Part shown: positions 26,495 through 33,959 of the stretch, in pieces
Position numbering within the stretch: the first letter of the stretch is position 1
Layout: each line of letters begins with the position of its first letter
Assembly (NCBI GenBank): GCA_001704575.1
Contig: MCAW01000017.1
Coordinates: forward strand, 1-39,927
Source of the DNA: Methylophilales bacterium LSUCC0135
GTDB taxonomy: Bacteria > Pseudomonadota > Gammaproteobacteria > Burkholderiales > Methylophilaceae
DNA length: 39,927 nt
Direction of reading: 5' to 3'
Made by a program: the position numbers and the translations under genes
Notes under the pieces: generated by a model
Databases searched by the model: none
What the model was told of the DNA's origin: nothing
What the model saw: only the letters and a program-made list of their open reading frames with translations

Positions 26495-27439
26495 CTATAA
26501 ATGGGTGATTTTGGACGGTGTTTGTTTCAGTTTGCGTGTTTTGAAAACTGCCGCGATCTTGTCGAAACTGATATCGAAATCGGTACCCAGCGAGGTTGCA
26601 CCGGCTTTCTCAACGACGTCCCTGTTGACCAGTGAGGCAAAGCCGCCAACAAAAACCGGTACTTCGCTGCTTTCGACCAGCGTTTTGAGGGATTGCTCGA
26701 AGTCTGATGCATTCTGGATCAGCGAGGCCGACAGCACGATGCCGCTGGCGCCCGACTGTCTGACTGCGCCGGGCAGTTCTGCCAGCGGAATATCCACACC
26801 CAGCAGAATGCAGCGAAAGCCATGATCGTAGGCGCTCAAGGCAAACAGCAGCAGGCCGATTTCATGGCGCTCACCGGGAATGCAGGCGGTGACGAAGGTG
26901 GGCGCGTTTTCGAGCCGCTTTTTGTGATGGAATCTGGCGCCCAGTTTGTTGCGCAGGTAAACGCCGAAAAAATGCTCTTCCGCAATGGTCCCCTCGCCGG
27001 ATTCCCAATACTTGCCCAGCCGTTCCAGCATCGGCAGCAACAGTTTCTGCGTGACGGTTTCAATCGGATACAGCGATAGCGCCTCGTTATAGGTATTTTC
27101 CAGCACGCTTTCATCGAAGCGATGGATGGCATCCGACATGCGTTTGATCATGCGCTGCCAGAACATCTGCTCCTGGGTCTGTGCATTGTCAGCGTTTTCA
27201 GTAATGCTGGCGTAGGTGATACGGCTGATCGGAATGCCGCGTTCGAGCAGCTCCACCACGCGACTCAGCATGGCGATATGCTCCTTGGTGTAGAGCCGGT
27301 GACCCTTGGGTGTTCGTACCGGTTCGATCAGGTGGTAACGGCGCTCCCATGTGCGGAGGGTGATCGGATTGATGCCGGTCAACGCCGATACGGTTCTTAT
27401 CGGAAATGCGTCTTTATATTTTTCGGCTGTTGCGCTCAT
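26495..27439 (-). CDS. MerR-family transcriptional regulator with cobalamin-binding domain (CarH/LitR-type light sensor)
   Basis: A 314-residue regulator starting at the ATG at 27439 (GGAGACC upstream). Residues 12-85 form a MerR winged helix (PIRTVSALTGINPITLRTWE, RLYTKEHIAMLSRVVELLER). The C-terminal B12 region has the W-x9-EH motif, Trp145-Glu155-His156 (WESGEGTIAEEH), and E-x-H-x-x-G at 190-195 (ERHEIG), whose His192 would be the lower ligand of adenosylcobalamin. Thermus CarH has Trp131, Glu141, His142 and His177 with nearly the same spacing. Light would then break the cobalt-carbon bond and relieve repression. It heads the lipid operon. Confidence 0.88.
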   Translation of the reverse strand: MSATAEKYKDAFPIRTVSALTGINPITLRTWERRYHLIEPVRTPKGHRLYTKEHIAMLSRVVELLERGIPISRITYASITENADNAQTQEQMFWQRMIKRMSDAIHRFDESVLENTYNEALSLYPIETVTQKLLLPMLERLGKYWESGEGTIAEEHFFGVYLRNKLGARFHHKKRLENAPTFVTACIPGERHEIGLLLFALSAYDHGFRCILLGVDIPLAELPGAVRQSGASGIVLSASLIQNASDFEQSLKTLVESSEVPVFVGGFASLVNRDVVEKAGATSLGTDFDISFDKIAAVFKTRKLKQTPSKITHL

Positions 27440-27477
27440 GTGAGGTCTCCACTGGTGTCTTTGAATGGATCTGTTCC

Positions 27478-27532
27478 ATGCAAATTTATCATAAATATGA
27501 TGCAAATATTATTCATAAAGTTCTATTAAATT
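27478..27532. repeat. Tandem AT-rich direct repeats upstream of the MerR-B12 gene
   Basis: ATGCAAAT occurs at 27478 and again at 27500, exactly 22 bp apart, each followed by a related AT-rich stretch with a CATAAA core. Read in steps of 11 bp from 27478 the units are ATGCAAATTTA, TCATAAATATG, ATGCAAATATT, ATTCATAAAGT and TCTATTAAATT, a register like the 11-bp direct repeats bound by CarH. This lies 39-93 bp before the regulator's start. Confidence 0.5.
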
Positions 27533-27561
27533 CATATTTCGTTGATTTTAATAAAACATTA

Positions 27562-27590
27562 ATGCATCGATATATGGAAAATCGATGCAT
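27562..27590. promoter_or_regulatory. Perfect 10-bp inverted repeat in the divergent intergenic region
   Basis: ATGCATCGAT (27562-27571) and ATCGATGCAT (27581-27590) are separated by 9 bp. It lies between the MerR-B12 regulator and the quinoprotein gene and has no T-run, so an operator is more likely than a terminator. Its binding protein is unknown. Confidence 0.5.
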
Positions 27591-27694
27591 GGAAACATCG
27601 GCATCGCGCTACGTGAGCGGTTGATCTGCCTGTTGTTGTATTGTTCTGCAGTAGGCATGGCAGGGCTTTTAAATTAGACTAAGCTGTATACCTA

Positions 27695-29539
27695 ATGCGG
27701 CACCTGACCATGACTCCATTACGAATGATGCGCTGTATCGCGCTACTGGCAATCCTGACCTTATTCACCGGCTGCGCGGCACTGCAGGGCAATGCCCAGC
27801 ATTCAACAGGGCAGCAAGCCACTGACGATATGGCGAGCCGCGCATCGAAAGGCGAATGGCCTGCCTATGGCCGTGACTACAGCAATCAGCGCTTTTCCGC
27901 TTCCAACCGCATCAACCGCGACAACGTTCATCAGCTGGCGCTGGCATGGCAATATGAGAGCGGCGTCAAAATGACCTTTCAGGCCACGCCCATCGTGGTG
28001 GATGGCGTCATGTACGTTTCCCTGCCGTTCAACCATGTGGTCGCGCTCGACGCCATAAACGGCCGGGAACTTTGGCGTTACACGCACCAGCGCAGGCCGG
28101 ACTGGAAACTTTGCTGTGGGCCTGCAAATCGGGGGGTGGCGGTCAGCGCAGGCAGGGTGTTCATCGGCACGGTGGACGCACGCCTGATTGCGCTCGACGC
28201 GCGCAATGGCAAGGTGCTGTGGGACATCAACGTGGTTGAAGCGAATGTGCGTACCGAAACACAAACCGAACTCAACCGCAGCGACCCCAACAGCAGCGCC
28301 AAAGTGACGGGGGGCACCGGCATCGGCATGGCGATGGCGCCTATCGTTTACAACAACAAGGTGATCATAGGCGTCACCGGCGTTGGCTATGGCCTACATA
28401 TTGACAACCCGGCCAGCGATGCACCGCTTGGAGCCGTGATCGGCGTGAGCGGGCGTTATGGTCGCCCGGGTTTTCTCGCCGCTTACGACGTCGCCAGCGG
28501 CGAGAAGGTCTGGCAGTTCGACAGCATCCCGGAACAAGGGTGGGAGGGTGTATTTGCCGAAACTACGGCCGATGGCGTGCCGCTGCACCGCGATATCGCC
28601 GCCGAAAAGGCCAATCTGCCGAAGTACCCCGAAGCTGCGCGCTATGGCGGCGGTTCGGTGTGGAGCACTCCGGCAATCGACCCGGCGCGCAATCTGCTTT
28701 ATTTCGGTACCGGCAATCCTTCCCCGCAGATGAACGACATTTCGCGCCCCGGTGACAACCTTTATACCGTTTCCCTCGTTGCGCTAGACGCCGACAGCGG
28801 CAAACTGCGCTGGTATTACCAGCAGGTGCCGCATGATCTGTGGGGCTACGATGTCGCCAGTCCGCCGGTATTGTTCGATGTGCAATATCAAGGCCGCACC
28901 GTTGCGGCGGTCGGTCAGGCCGGCAAGACCGGCTGGTTCTATGTGCACGACAGGGCAAGCGGCAAGCTCCTGTTCAAATCCGAGGCTTTTGTTCCGCAGG
29001 AGAACCTGTTTGCCAAGGCGACCAAAGCGGGTACACGCATATTCCCCGGCATACTGGGCGGCGCCAACTGGTCGCCGGTCGCAGTGGATCAGGCTGCGCA
29101 GCAGGTCTTCGTCGCCGGCATACACGCTCCCATCCGTTACACGCTGCACGAAACGCCGGGCAAGAATGGCGCGCCGCCGCTGCGCTACGCCGCGTCCGAG
29201 CCGATCGATGAGCCGCGCTGGGGCACTTTGAGCGCAATCAGCCTGAAGGACGGCAAAATCCGCTGGCAGCAGAAAACTGAACAACCGCTGGTCGGCGGCG
29301 TGCTGGCGACGGCGGGCGGCCTGGTATTCATGGGTGAGGGTAACGGCCACTTCAATGCTTATGATGCGAATGATGGCAGACTGTTGTGGCAGGCGATTGC
29401 TGAGGCCGGCGTCAACGCACCGCCCATCAGCTATGAAATCGACGGCGTGCAATATATCGCCGTAGCGGCCGGCGGCAGTGCAATTTTCGGCTACAAGCAG
29501 GGCGACCGTATTCTCGTATACGCGCTGCCGAAAAAATAA
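27695..29539 (+). CDS. PQQ-type quinoprotein dehydrogenase-like lipoprotein
   Basis: A 614-residue beta-propeller protein of the methanol/ethanol dehydrogenase family. The N-terminus is a signal peptide with lipobox LFTGC (Cys27). Repeats of the PQQ propeller type recur (VVALDAINGRELWRY, LIALDARNGKVLWDI, VALDADSGKLRWYYQ, FNAYDANDGRLLWQA). Adjacent cysteines 140-141 (KLCCGP) fit the vicinal disulfide over PQQ. The segment HDLWGYDVASPP has Gly384 where methanol dehydrogenases carry the catalytic Asp (WDY), with Asp386 two positions on. No haem motif CxxCH is present. The start could also be the ATG at 27710. Confidence 0.85.
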   Translation: MRHLTMTPLRMMRCIALLAILTLFTGCAALQGNAQHSTGQQATDDMASRASKGEWPAYGRDYSNQRFSASNRINRDNVHQLALAWQYESGVKMTFQATPIVVDGVMYVSLPFNHVVALDAINGRELWRYTHQRRPDWKLCCGPANRGVAVSAGRVFIGTVDARLIALDARNGKVLWDINVVEANVRTETQTELNRSDPNSSAKVTGGTGIGMAMAPIVYNNKVIIGVTGVGYGLHIDNPASDAPLGAVIGVSGRYGRPGFLAAYDVASGEKVWQFDSIPEQGWEGVFAETTADGVPLHRDIAAEKANLPKYPEAARYGGGSVWSTPAIDPARNLLYFGTGNPSPQMNDISRPGDNLYTVSLVALDADSGKLRWYYQQVPHDLWGYDVASPPVLFDVQYQGRTVAAVGQAGKTGWFYVHDRASGKLLFKSEAFVPQENLFAKATKAGTRIFPGILGGANWSPVAVDQAAQQVFVAGIHAPIRYTLHETPGKNGAPPLRYAASEPIDEPRWGTLSAISLKDGKIRWQQKTEQPLVGGVLATAGGLVFMGEGNGHFNAYDANDGRLLWQAIAEAGVNAPPISYEIDGVQYIAVAAGGSAIFGYKQGDRILVYALPKK

Positions 29540-29625
29540 GCAGCCATTCCCGGGCTCGCTAATCGCATCGTATTTGCCGCCGGGCATTTGCGCATGCGCC
29601 CGTCAACATACGGAAAGCTGAAATC

Positions 29626-30795
29626 ATGATGATTCAAATTCTGCGTATGGCCGTCGCTCTGGCGGCCATTGTTTTTTGGACAAATGCCCATGCAACAGAT
29701 TGGCTGATTGCTGGCCGTTCGACGGCAATCGAACCGGGGCAGCCTCTGATACTGGAGGTTGTGCGTCCCGAGAGTTCTGATTGGCCGGAGTCGCTGCACT
29801 TGCGCCTGCAGGATGCTGCCGGATCTGAATCCGTTGAATTGCAACAAACTGCGTTGTTGACCCATGGCAACCCGCATCGACGCATTTATCATGCGCATGC
29901 GATCCGGCATTACAGCGGGGTGGTGACGGCAAGTCTGGATGGTTTGCCGTCCAACCGTTTTCTGTTGATGGCGGCGGGCGAGCTTGATGCCGGACAGCAA
30001 GAGGAAACGGTGGTCTATTGCGAACCTTGTCCGCTACCGGAGAACAATGCGCCTACCATTGTCCTTGCGCAGCCGGGCGATCAGCCTGCGCTGGCGGCGC
30101 ATGAGGCCAGCTATTTTCTGGTCGGCAATACTTCAGACCGCGATACCGATGCCCGCTTTCAGATCAGCTTCAAATACCGTCTGTTCGACCCGGAAGGCAT
30201 ATTCGGGCGCTATTCGCCGCTGTTGAGCAATCTCTACTTCACTTACACGCAGACCTCGCTCTGGGATCTGGGCGAGGATTCCAGTCCGTTCCGCGATACC
30301 AGCTACCGGCCGGGCCTGTTCTACGAGTGGGCAGGCAGCGGCAAGCCGCTGATGCCGGACGAGTGGCGCATCGGCCTTGAGCACGAATCCAACGGTCGAA
30401 GCGAGGAAGATTCCCGTTCGATCGATATTGCTTATCTGAAACCGAGCTGGCATCTGGATTTTGCCGATGGCAAGCGGCTCTCCCTGATGCCGAAGATTGT
30501 CCATTATCTGGATAAATCCGATAACCCCGATATTCAACGCTATCGTGGTTACGTGGACTGGATAGCGCGCTACGGCCGCGAGGACGGATTGGTGGTAGAA
30601 GGCTTGTACCGGCAGGGAACGGCAGGATATGCCACCGGGCAGATCGATCTTTCCTATCCGATCAGCGAAAAGATATTTGCACGCACCGGCAGTTTCGTTC
30701 ACCTGCAGCTGTTTTCAGGCTATGGCGAAACCTTGCTCGAATACGACAGGAAACGCGAGAGTCAGATACGACTCGGCATCTCCATTTCCCGCTGA
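29626..30795 (+). CDS. pldA: Outer-membrane phospholipase A (OMPLA family)
   Basis: A 389-residue protein with a signal peptide (residues 1-23, ending AHA). Residues about 24-160 form an extra N-terminal region compared with the 289-residue E. coli enzyme. The C-terminal barrel holds the active site EHESNGRSEEDSRSIDIAY: His253 and Ser255 match E. coli His142 and Ser144, while the third residue, Asn156 in E. coli, is Asp267. GYGETLLEYDR close to the C-terminus is also typical. It hydrolyses phospholipids in the outer membrane when lipid asymmetry is lost. Confidence 0.92.
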   Translation: MMIQILRMAVALAAIVFWTNAHATDWLIAGRSTAIEPGQPLILEVVRPESSDWPESLHLRLQDAAGSESVELQQTALLTHGNPHRRIYHAHAIRHYSGVVTASLDGLPSNRFLLMAAGELDAGQQEETVVYCEPCPLPENNAPTIVLAQPGDQPALAAHEASYFLVGNTSDRDTDARFQISFKYRLFDPEGIFGRYSPLLSNLYFTYTQTSLWDLGEDSSPFRDTSYRPGLFYEWAGSGKPLMPDEWRIGLEHESNGRSEEDSRSIDIAYLKPSWHLDFADGKRLSLMPKIVHYLDKSDNPDIQRYRGYVDWIARYGREDGLVVEGLYRQGTAGYATGQIDLSYPISEKIFARTGSFVHLQLFSGYGETLLEYDRKRESQIRLGISISR

Positions 30796-30810
30796 TTGGG
30801 TTTGGGATTA

Positions 30811-31284
30811 TCAGCGGTTGCCGATGTCGATCAGCGCCTGTGCAAGCAGTGCCTTGTCGTTGGCGAGCTGGTCGAGCGGCAATGCCAGAAAGGCTTCGAT
30901 GCGTTCGCGCAGCTTGCGGTAGGCCTGCATGAACGCCGCATCGATTTCGGTATCGGTGCCGATGGCTTTTGCCGGGTCGTCGACACCCCAATGCGCGCGG
31001 ATGGCTTGCCCCAGATAGGCAGGGCAGGTTTCCCCTGCAGCGCTGCCGCAAACCGTGATGACGATATCCGGCGTTACGGCAAGATCGTGCCACGATTTGC
31101 TGTGACAGCCTGCACTGGAAATGCCTTCACGTGCCAGCAATGCCAGCGAGCGCGGATGTACTGTGCCGGTGGGCTGGCTGCCCGCACTGATGGCATGCCA
31201 GCCATGCGGTGCCAGAGCATTGAATGTGGCCTCGGCCAGAATCGAACGGCAGGAGTTGCCGGTGCATAAAAACAGTACGTTCAA
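30811..31284 (-). CDS. arsC: Arsenate reductase ArsC (thioredoxin-coupled, LMW phosphatase type)
   Basis: A 157-residue reductase that converts arsenate to arsenite. The phosphatase-like P-loop CTGNSCRS is at residues 7-14, and further cysteines lie in AGCHSKSW and VITVCGSAAGETCP, suitable for the disulfide relay to thioredoxin. DDPAKAIGTDTEI and YRKLRERIEAFLALPLDQL match the family tail. The start overlaps the ACR3 stop by 4 bp. Last gene of the ars operon. Confidence 0.93.
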   Translation of the reverse strand: MNVLFLCTGNSCRSILAEATFNALAPHGWHAISAGSQPTGTVHPRSLALLAREGISSAGCHSKSWHDLAVTPDIVITVCGSAAGETCPAYLGQAIRAHWGVDDPAKAIGTDTEIDAAFMQAYRKLRERIEAFLALPLDQLANDKALLAQALIDIGNR

Positions 31285-32327
31285 GCCATGTCCTTCCGTT
31301 TTTCATACCAGGGTTTTGTGCGGTTGACGATATTGACCACCGTCAGCATCACCGGCACTTCGATCAGCACGCCCACTACGGTGGCGAGCGCTGCGCCGGA
31401 ATTGAAGCCGAACAGCGCAATTGCCGTGGCGACTGCCAGCTCGAAGAAATTGGATGCGCCGATCAGTGCCGACGGCCCGGCCGCGCAGTGTGCAACGCCG
31501 AGTTTGCGGTTGAGCAGATAAGCGAGACCAGAGTTGAAATAGACCTGAATCAGGATGGGCACGGCCAGCAGCAGGATGATCAGCGGCTGAGCAATGATCT
31601 GCTCGCCCTGAAAGGCGAATAGCAACACCAGCGTTACCAGCAGCGCGCCGATGGAAACCGGCTGAATGCGTGCAAGCGTGGTGCTCAGCCTTGCTGCATT
31701 GCCATGCAGATGGCGTCGCCAGAGCTGGCTGATGACGACCGGCACCACGATAAACAGCAGCACCGAAAGCGCCAATGTGTCCCACGGCACCGTAATGCTG
31801 GAAAGCCCGAGCAACAGGGCGACGATGGGCGCGAAGGCAAACAGCATGATGACGTCGTTGATCGCCACCTGCGACAAGGTGAATTTTGCATCGCCGTTGC
31901 ACAGATTGCTCCAGACAAACACCATGGCCGTGCAGGGGGCTGCAGCCAGCAGAATGAGGCCGGCGATGTAACTATCGATCTGTTCAGGCGGCAGCCAGGA
32001 GGCGAACAAATGGCGTATGAACAGCCATGCCAGCAGCGCCATCGAGAAAGGTTTCACCAGCCAGTTCACCAGCAGCGTGACGCCGATGCCTTTGCCATGC
32101 TGCGCTACTTCGGCCATGCGCGAGAAATCCACTTTCAGCAGCATCGGCGTAATCATCAGCCAGATCAAAACAGCGACTACCAGGTTTACCTCGGCAATCT
32201 GCATGCGACCAATCGACTGAAACAGTTCAGGCACCAGCTTGCCCAGACTGATGCCGATGATGATGCAGACAAGTACCCACCAGCTCAAATTGCGTTCGAA
32301 AGCACTGATTTCAGGGTTTGAGGTCAT
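31281..32327 (-). CDS. acr3: ACR3-family arsenite efflux permease
   Basis: A 348-residue membrane protein with about ten transmembrane segments. ACR3 hallmarks: GISLGKLVPELFQSIG near the N-terminus, LLAAAPCTAMVFVWSNLCNG with the essential Cys, and GASNFFELAVATAIALFG with the essential Glu. It exports arsenite produced by ArsC. The start overlaps the arsI stop by 4 bp, and its stop overlaps arsC by 4 bp, so the operon is translationally coupled throughout. Confidence 0.95.
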   Translation of the reverse strand: MTSNPEISAFERNLSWWVLVCIIIGISLGKLVPELFQSIGRMQIAEVNLVVAVLIWLMITPMLLKVDFSRMAEVAQHGKGIGVTLLVNWLVKPFSMALLAWLFIRHLFASWLPPEQIDSYIAGLILLAAAPCTAMVFVWSNLCNGDAKFTLSQVAINDVIMLFAFAPIVALLLGLSSITVPWDTLALSVLLFIVVPVVISQLWRRHLHGNAARLSTTLARIQPVSIGALLVTLVLLFAFQGEQIIAQPLIILLLAVPILIQVYFNSGLAYLLNRKLGVAHCAAGPSALIGASNFFELAVATAIALFGFNSGAALATVVGVLIEVPVMLTVVNIVNRTKPWYEKRKDMA

Positions 32328-32788
32328 TTACAGCCGCCGTTCTTTCGAGTTACAAAGGTAATGGTTTCAGCTGTCGGCGCGCAACAGGCTTGATCCGCAT
32401 GAGGTTCTGCCGAATCGTTGAAGGTCGGGGCACTATCCAGCGTGTGGTAGCTTTCCCAGGCAATTCCGGAAGGGTCCTGCACCCAATGCTTGTCGGATTT
32501 TGCATAGCAACAGGTCGTCCCTGACTGCGTCAGCAGGCTGAGGTCTGCATCCTGCAGGCGCTGCCTTATTTCATCCAATTCCTCTTCGCTGTCGACCTGG
32601 ATGCCAAGGTGATCCAGGCCCGCTTTGCTGCCGCGCTGACTGATGGCGAAATTGACGCGCGGGTCATCCAGCATCCATTTGGCATAATCCGGCTTCACCA
32701 CTGCTGGAACTGCATTGAATAAATGATTGTAGAAGGCGATGCTCTTGCTCAGATCATCGACAGAAACATGGATATGCATGCGTTTCAT
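32324..32788 (-). CDS. arsI: ArsI/CadI-family vicinal-oxygen-chelate protein (likely C-As lyase)
   Basis: A 154-residue VOC-fold protein. The iron ligands expected for ArsI are visible: His5 or His7 (MHIHVSV), His60 (GLDHLGIQV) and Glu112 (AWESYHTL). The vicinal thiols that bind trivalent organoarsenicals are Cys93-Cys94 (TTCCYAKSDKHWVQDP). ArsI uses oxygen to cleave the carbon-arsenic bond of methylarsenite and aromatic arsenicals. A second CC pair lies in the C-terminal tail (QACCAPT). The cadmium-induced CadI name is often applied to the same family. Confidence 0.88.
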   Translation of the reverse strand: MKRMHIHVSVDDLSKSIAFYNHLFNAVPAVVKPDYAKWMLDDPRVNFAISQRGSKAGLDHLGIQVDSEEELDEIRQRLQDADLSLLTQSGTTCCYAKSDKHWVQDPSGIAWESYHTLDSAPTFNDSAEPHADQACCAPTAETITFVTRKNGGCK

Positions 32789-33102
32789 GAGCAGTTCTCC
32801 GGCTTACTGCAGCTTTGTTCGCCGCCACAGCAGTTTTCTGTGAGGAATGCCATCAGGGCATTCATGGTGTTGAAGTTGGTTGAGTAATAGACGAAACGTC
32901 CGGATTGCACTGATTTCACCAGTCCGGCATGTGAGAGTTCTTTCAGGTGGAAGGAAAGCGTACTGGCTGGCATGTTTAGCCTGATCGCTATTTCCCCGGC
33001 AGCGAGACCGGCCGGACTGGTCTGTACCAGCAGCCTGAAAATTTGCAGACGTGCTTCCTGAGCGAGGCAGGAGAGGGCGATAACGGCTTGTTTTGTATCC
33101 AT
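32785..33102 (-). CDS. arsR: Arsenite-responsive repressor ArsR
   Basis: The ATG at 33102 (MDTKQAVIALSCLAQEARLQ) gives 105 residues; an extension to 33138 would run through the operator and is rejected. The winged helix is IAIRLNMPASTLSFHLKELSHAGLVKS. The usual C-x-C metal site in the recognition helix is absent. Instead Cys91, Cys92 and Cys98 (ENCCGGEQSC) have the same spacing as the C-terminal arsenic site of the Acidithiobacillus ferrooxidans ArsR (Cys95, Cys96, Cys102). Overlaps arsI by 4 bp. Confidence 0.93.
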   Translation of the reverse strand: MDTKQAVIALSCLAQEARLQIFRLLVQTSPAGLAAGEIAIRLNMPASTLSFHLKELSHAGLVKSVQSGRFVYYSTNFNTMNALMAFLTENCCGGEQSCSKPENCS

Positions 33103-33106
33103 AGTT

Positions 33107-33138
33107 CTATATTTCCACAATAATGGAAATATAGTCAA
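33107..33138 (-). promoter_or_regulatory. ArsR operator palindrome and ars promoter
   Basis: A perfect 11-bp inverted repeat, CTATATTTCCA (33107-33117) and TGGAAATATAG (33124-33134), lies immediately before arsR. On the minus strand TTGACT (33138-33133), a 17-bp spacer and GAAATA (33115-33110) form a plausible promoter, so the dyad covers the spacer and -10 region, a standard place for autorepression. Confidence 0.75.
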
Positions 33139-33189
33139 GTGAGATTTTTCAGCCTGTACATGAGGTTAGCAAGCGAGAATGGCACAAAC

Positions 33190-33219
33190 AAAAAAGCCAC
33201 CTGTCGGTGGCTATTTTAT
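33190..33219. terminator. Bidirectional rho-independent terminator-like hairpin
   Basis: Stem GCCACC (33196-33201), loop TGTC, stem GGTGGC (33206-33211), with AAAAAA before and TATTTTATT after, so it could act in both directions. It marks the boundary between the ars operon and the accessory region. Confidence 0.6.
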
Positions 33220-33326
33220 TCTGGCGTCCCCACGGGGACAAAAATCTGGTGAGAATGCGAATCGCTGGAAAGCGAGTATTTACGCGGGTCTCAGCCATTT
33301 TTGCCCATCGGAAAAACAGTCGAAAC

Positions 33327-33489
33327 AGTGACACTATCAGTGACACCATTTTTATAAAATGGATATTAATATCAACTCAATTAATGTAGTCATAGACTAC
33401 CACAAAACAGCATTTCAATTTGGATTGAGTCAGGGGCAAACTTTGTGCTGTGTGTATTTGAACAGTGCGAATTTAAAAACCCCCACCCC
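33327..33489. repeat. 163-bp direct repeat, copy 1
   Basis: About 95% identical by eye to 34561-34723 (seven substitutions plus a small difference near TATTTG/TATTTTC). Each copy contains the 12-bp-spaced pair AGTGACAC, the hairpin CCATTTT-N3-AAAATGG, the palindrome GATATTAATATC and GTAGTC-ATA-GACTAC. Copy 1 ends inside AAAAACCCCCACCC, one arm of the terminator that is complete in copy 2. Confidence 0.9.
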
Positions 33490-33796
33490 GATGTATGCGA
33501 TGTTGTCGCAGGAGCGGGCAGATAAGGTAGAGGGTGCAGTCATGACCCATTCATGGAGCGAGTCATTCAAAAACAAAACTGCCGAAAATTGTTTGGCCAA
33601 ATTCCAAACAAAAGGCAATCTGCAGGAAGCATGTCAGTGTAGGTCAACCAAACTGCAAAAGCACTATTCGGAACGCAGATTGGACAATCTGGAATATGTT
33701 CTTTCGAATCCTTATGCGCAAGCGACTGGAGCAGCCAAATCTTATGTGACCCTAGAGAGCAGCATCAATGCTGGTTGTAATATTTTTCCTCGGTAG
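33359..33796 (+). pseudogene. Chimeric or 5'-truncated ORF of unknown function
   Basis: A 145-codon frame. The first ~42 codons lie in the 163-bp repeat, have no ribosome-binding site and in copy 2 are closed by a stop (AAC TGA instead of AAC TCA). The rest (WSESFKNKTAENCLAKFQTK, LQEACQCRSTKLQKHYSERR, LDNLEYVLSNPYAQA) looks like the mature part of a small exported protein with a C-x-C pattern, but lacks a signal peptide. The frame therefore probably joins repeat sequence to a gene that has lost its 5' end. Not recognised as a named family. Confidence 0.35.
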
Positions 33797-33959
33797 CTTC
33801 AACTATGCCGGCTTCCAAATTTTAGTCTTACTTGAAGTCGTGACTGCCGGCGCCAGTCAGCACCTAACAGAATTTATATCTAGATACAAAAAGATTCGTT
33901 CGGCAGAGCTAGAATAATAGGTGTTTAATGCCTTTTTTAGGTCAGATGGTGTTGAATTA

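Noticed and set aside
33226-33239. GTCCCC/GGGGAC near TGGCG, resembling a tRNA 3' end or attachment site
   Set aside because: No T-loop sequence, no acceptor partner and no anticodon arm could be found, and no matching copy occurs elsewhere in the window.
33327-33489. 163-bp repeat considered as an integron attC site flanking a cassette
   Set aside because: No RYYYAAC and GTTRRRY cores at its ends and no integrase gene in view; the small palindromes are internal only.
33841-33859. TGACTG/CAGTCA inverted repeat downstream of the chimeric frame
   Set aside because: Short stem with no T-run and no gene relation; not enough to call a terminator or site.
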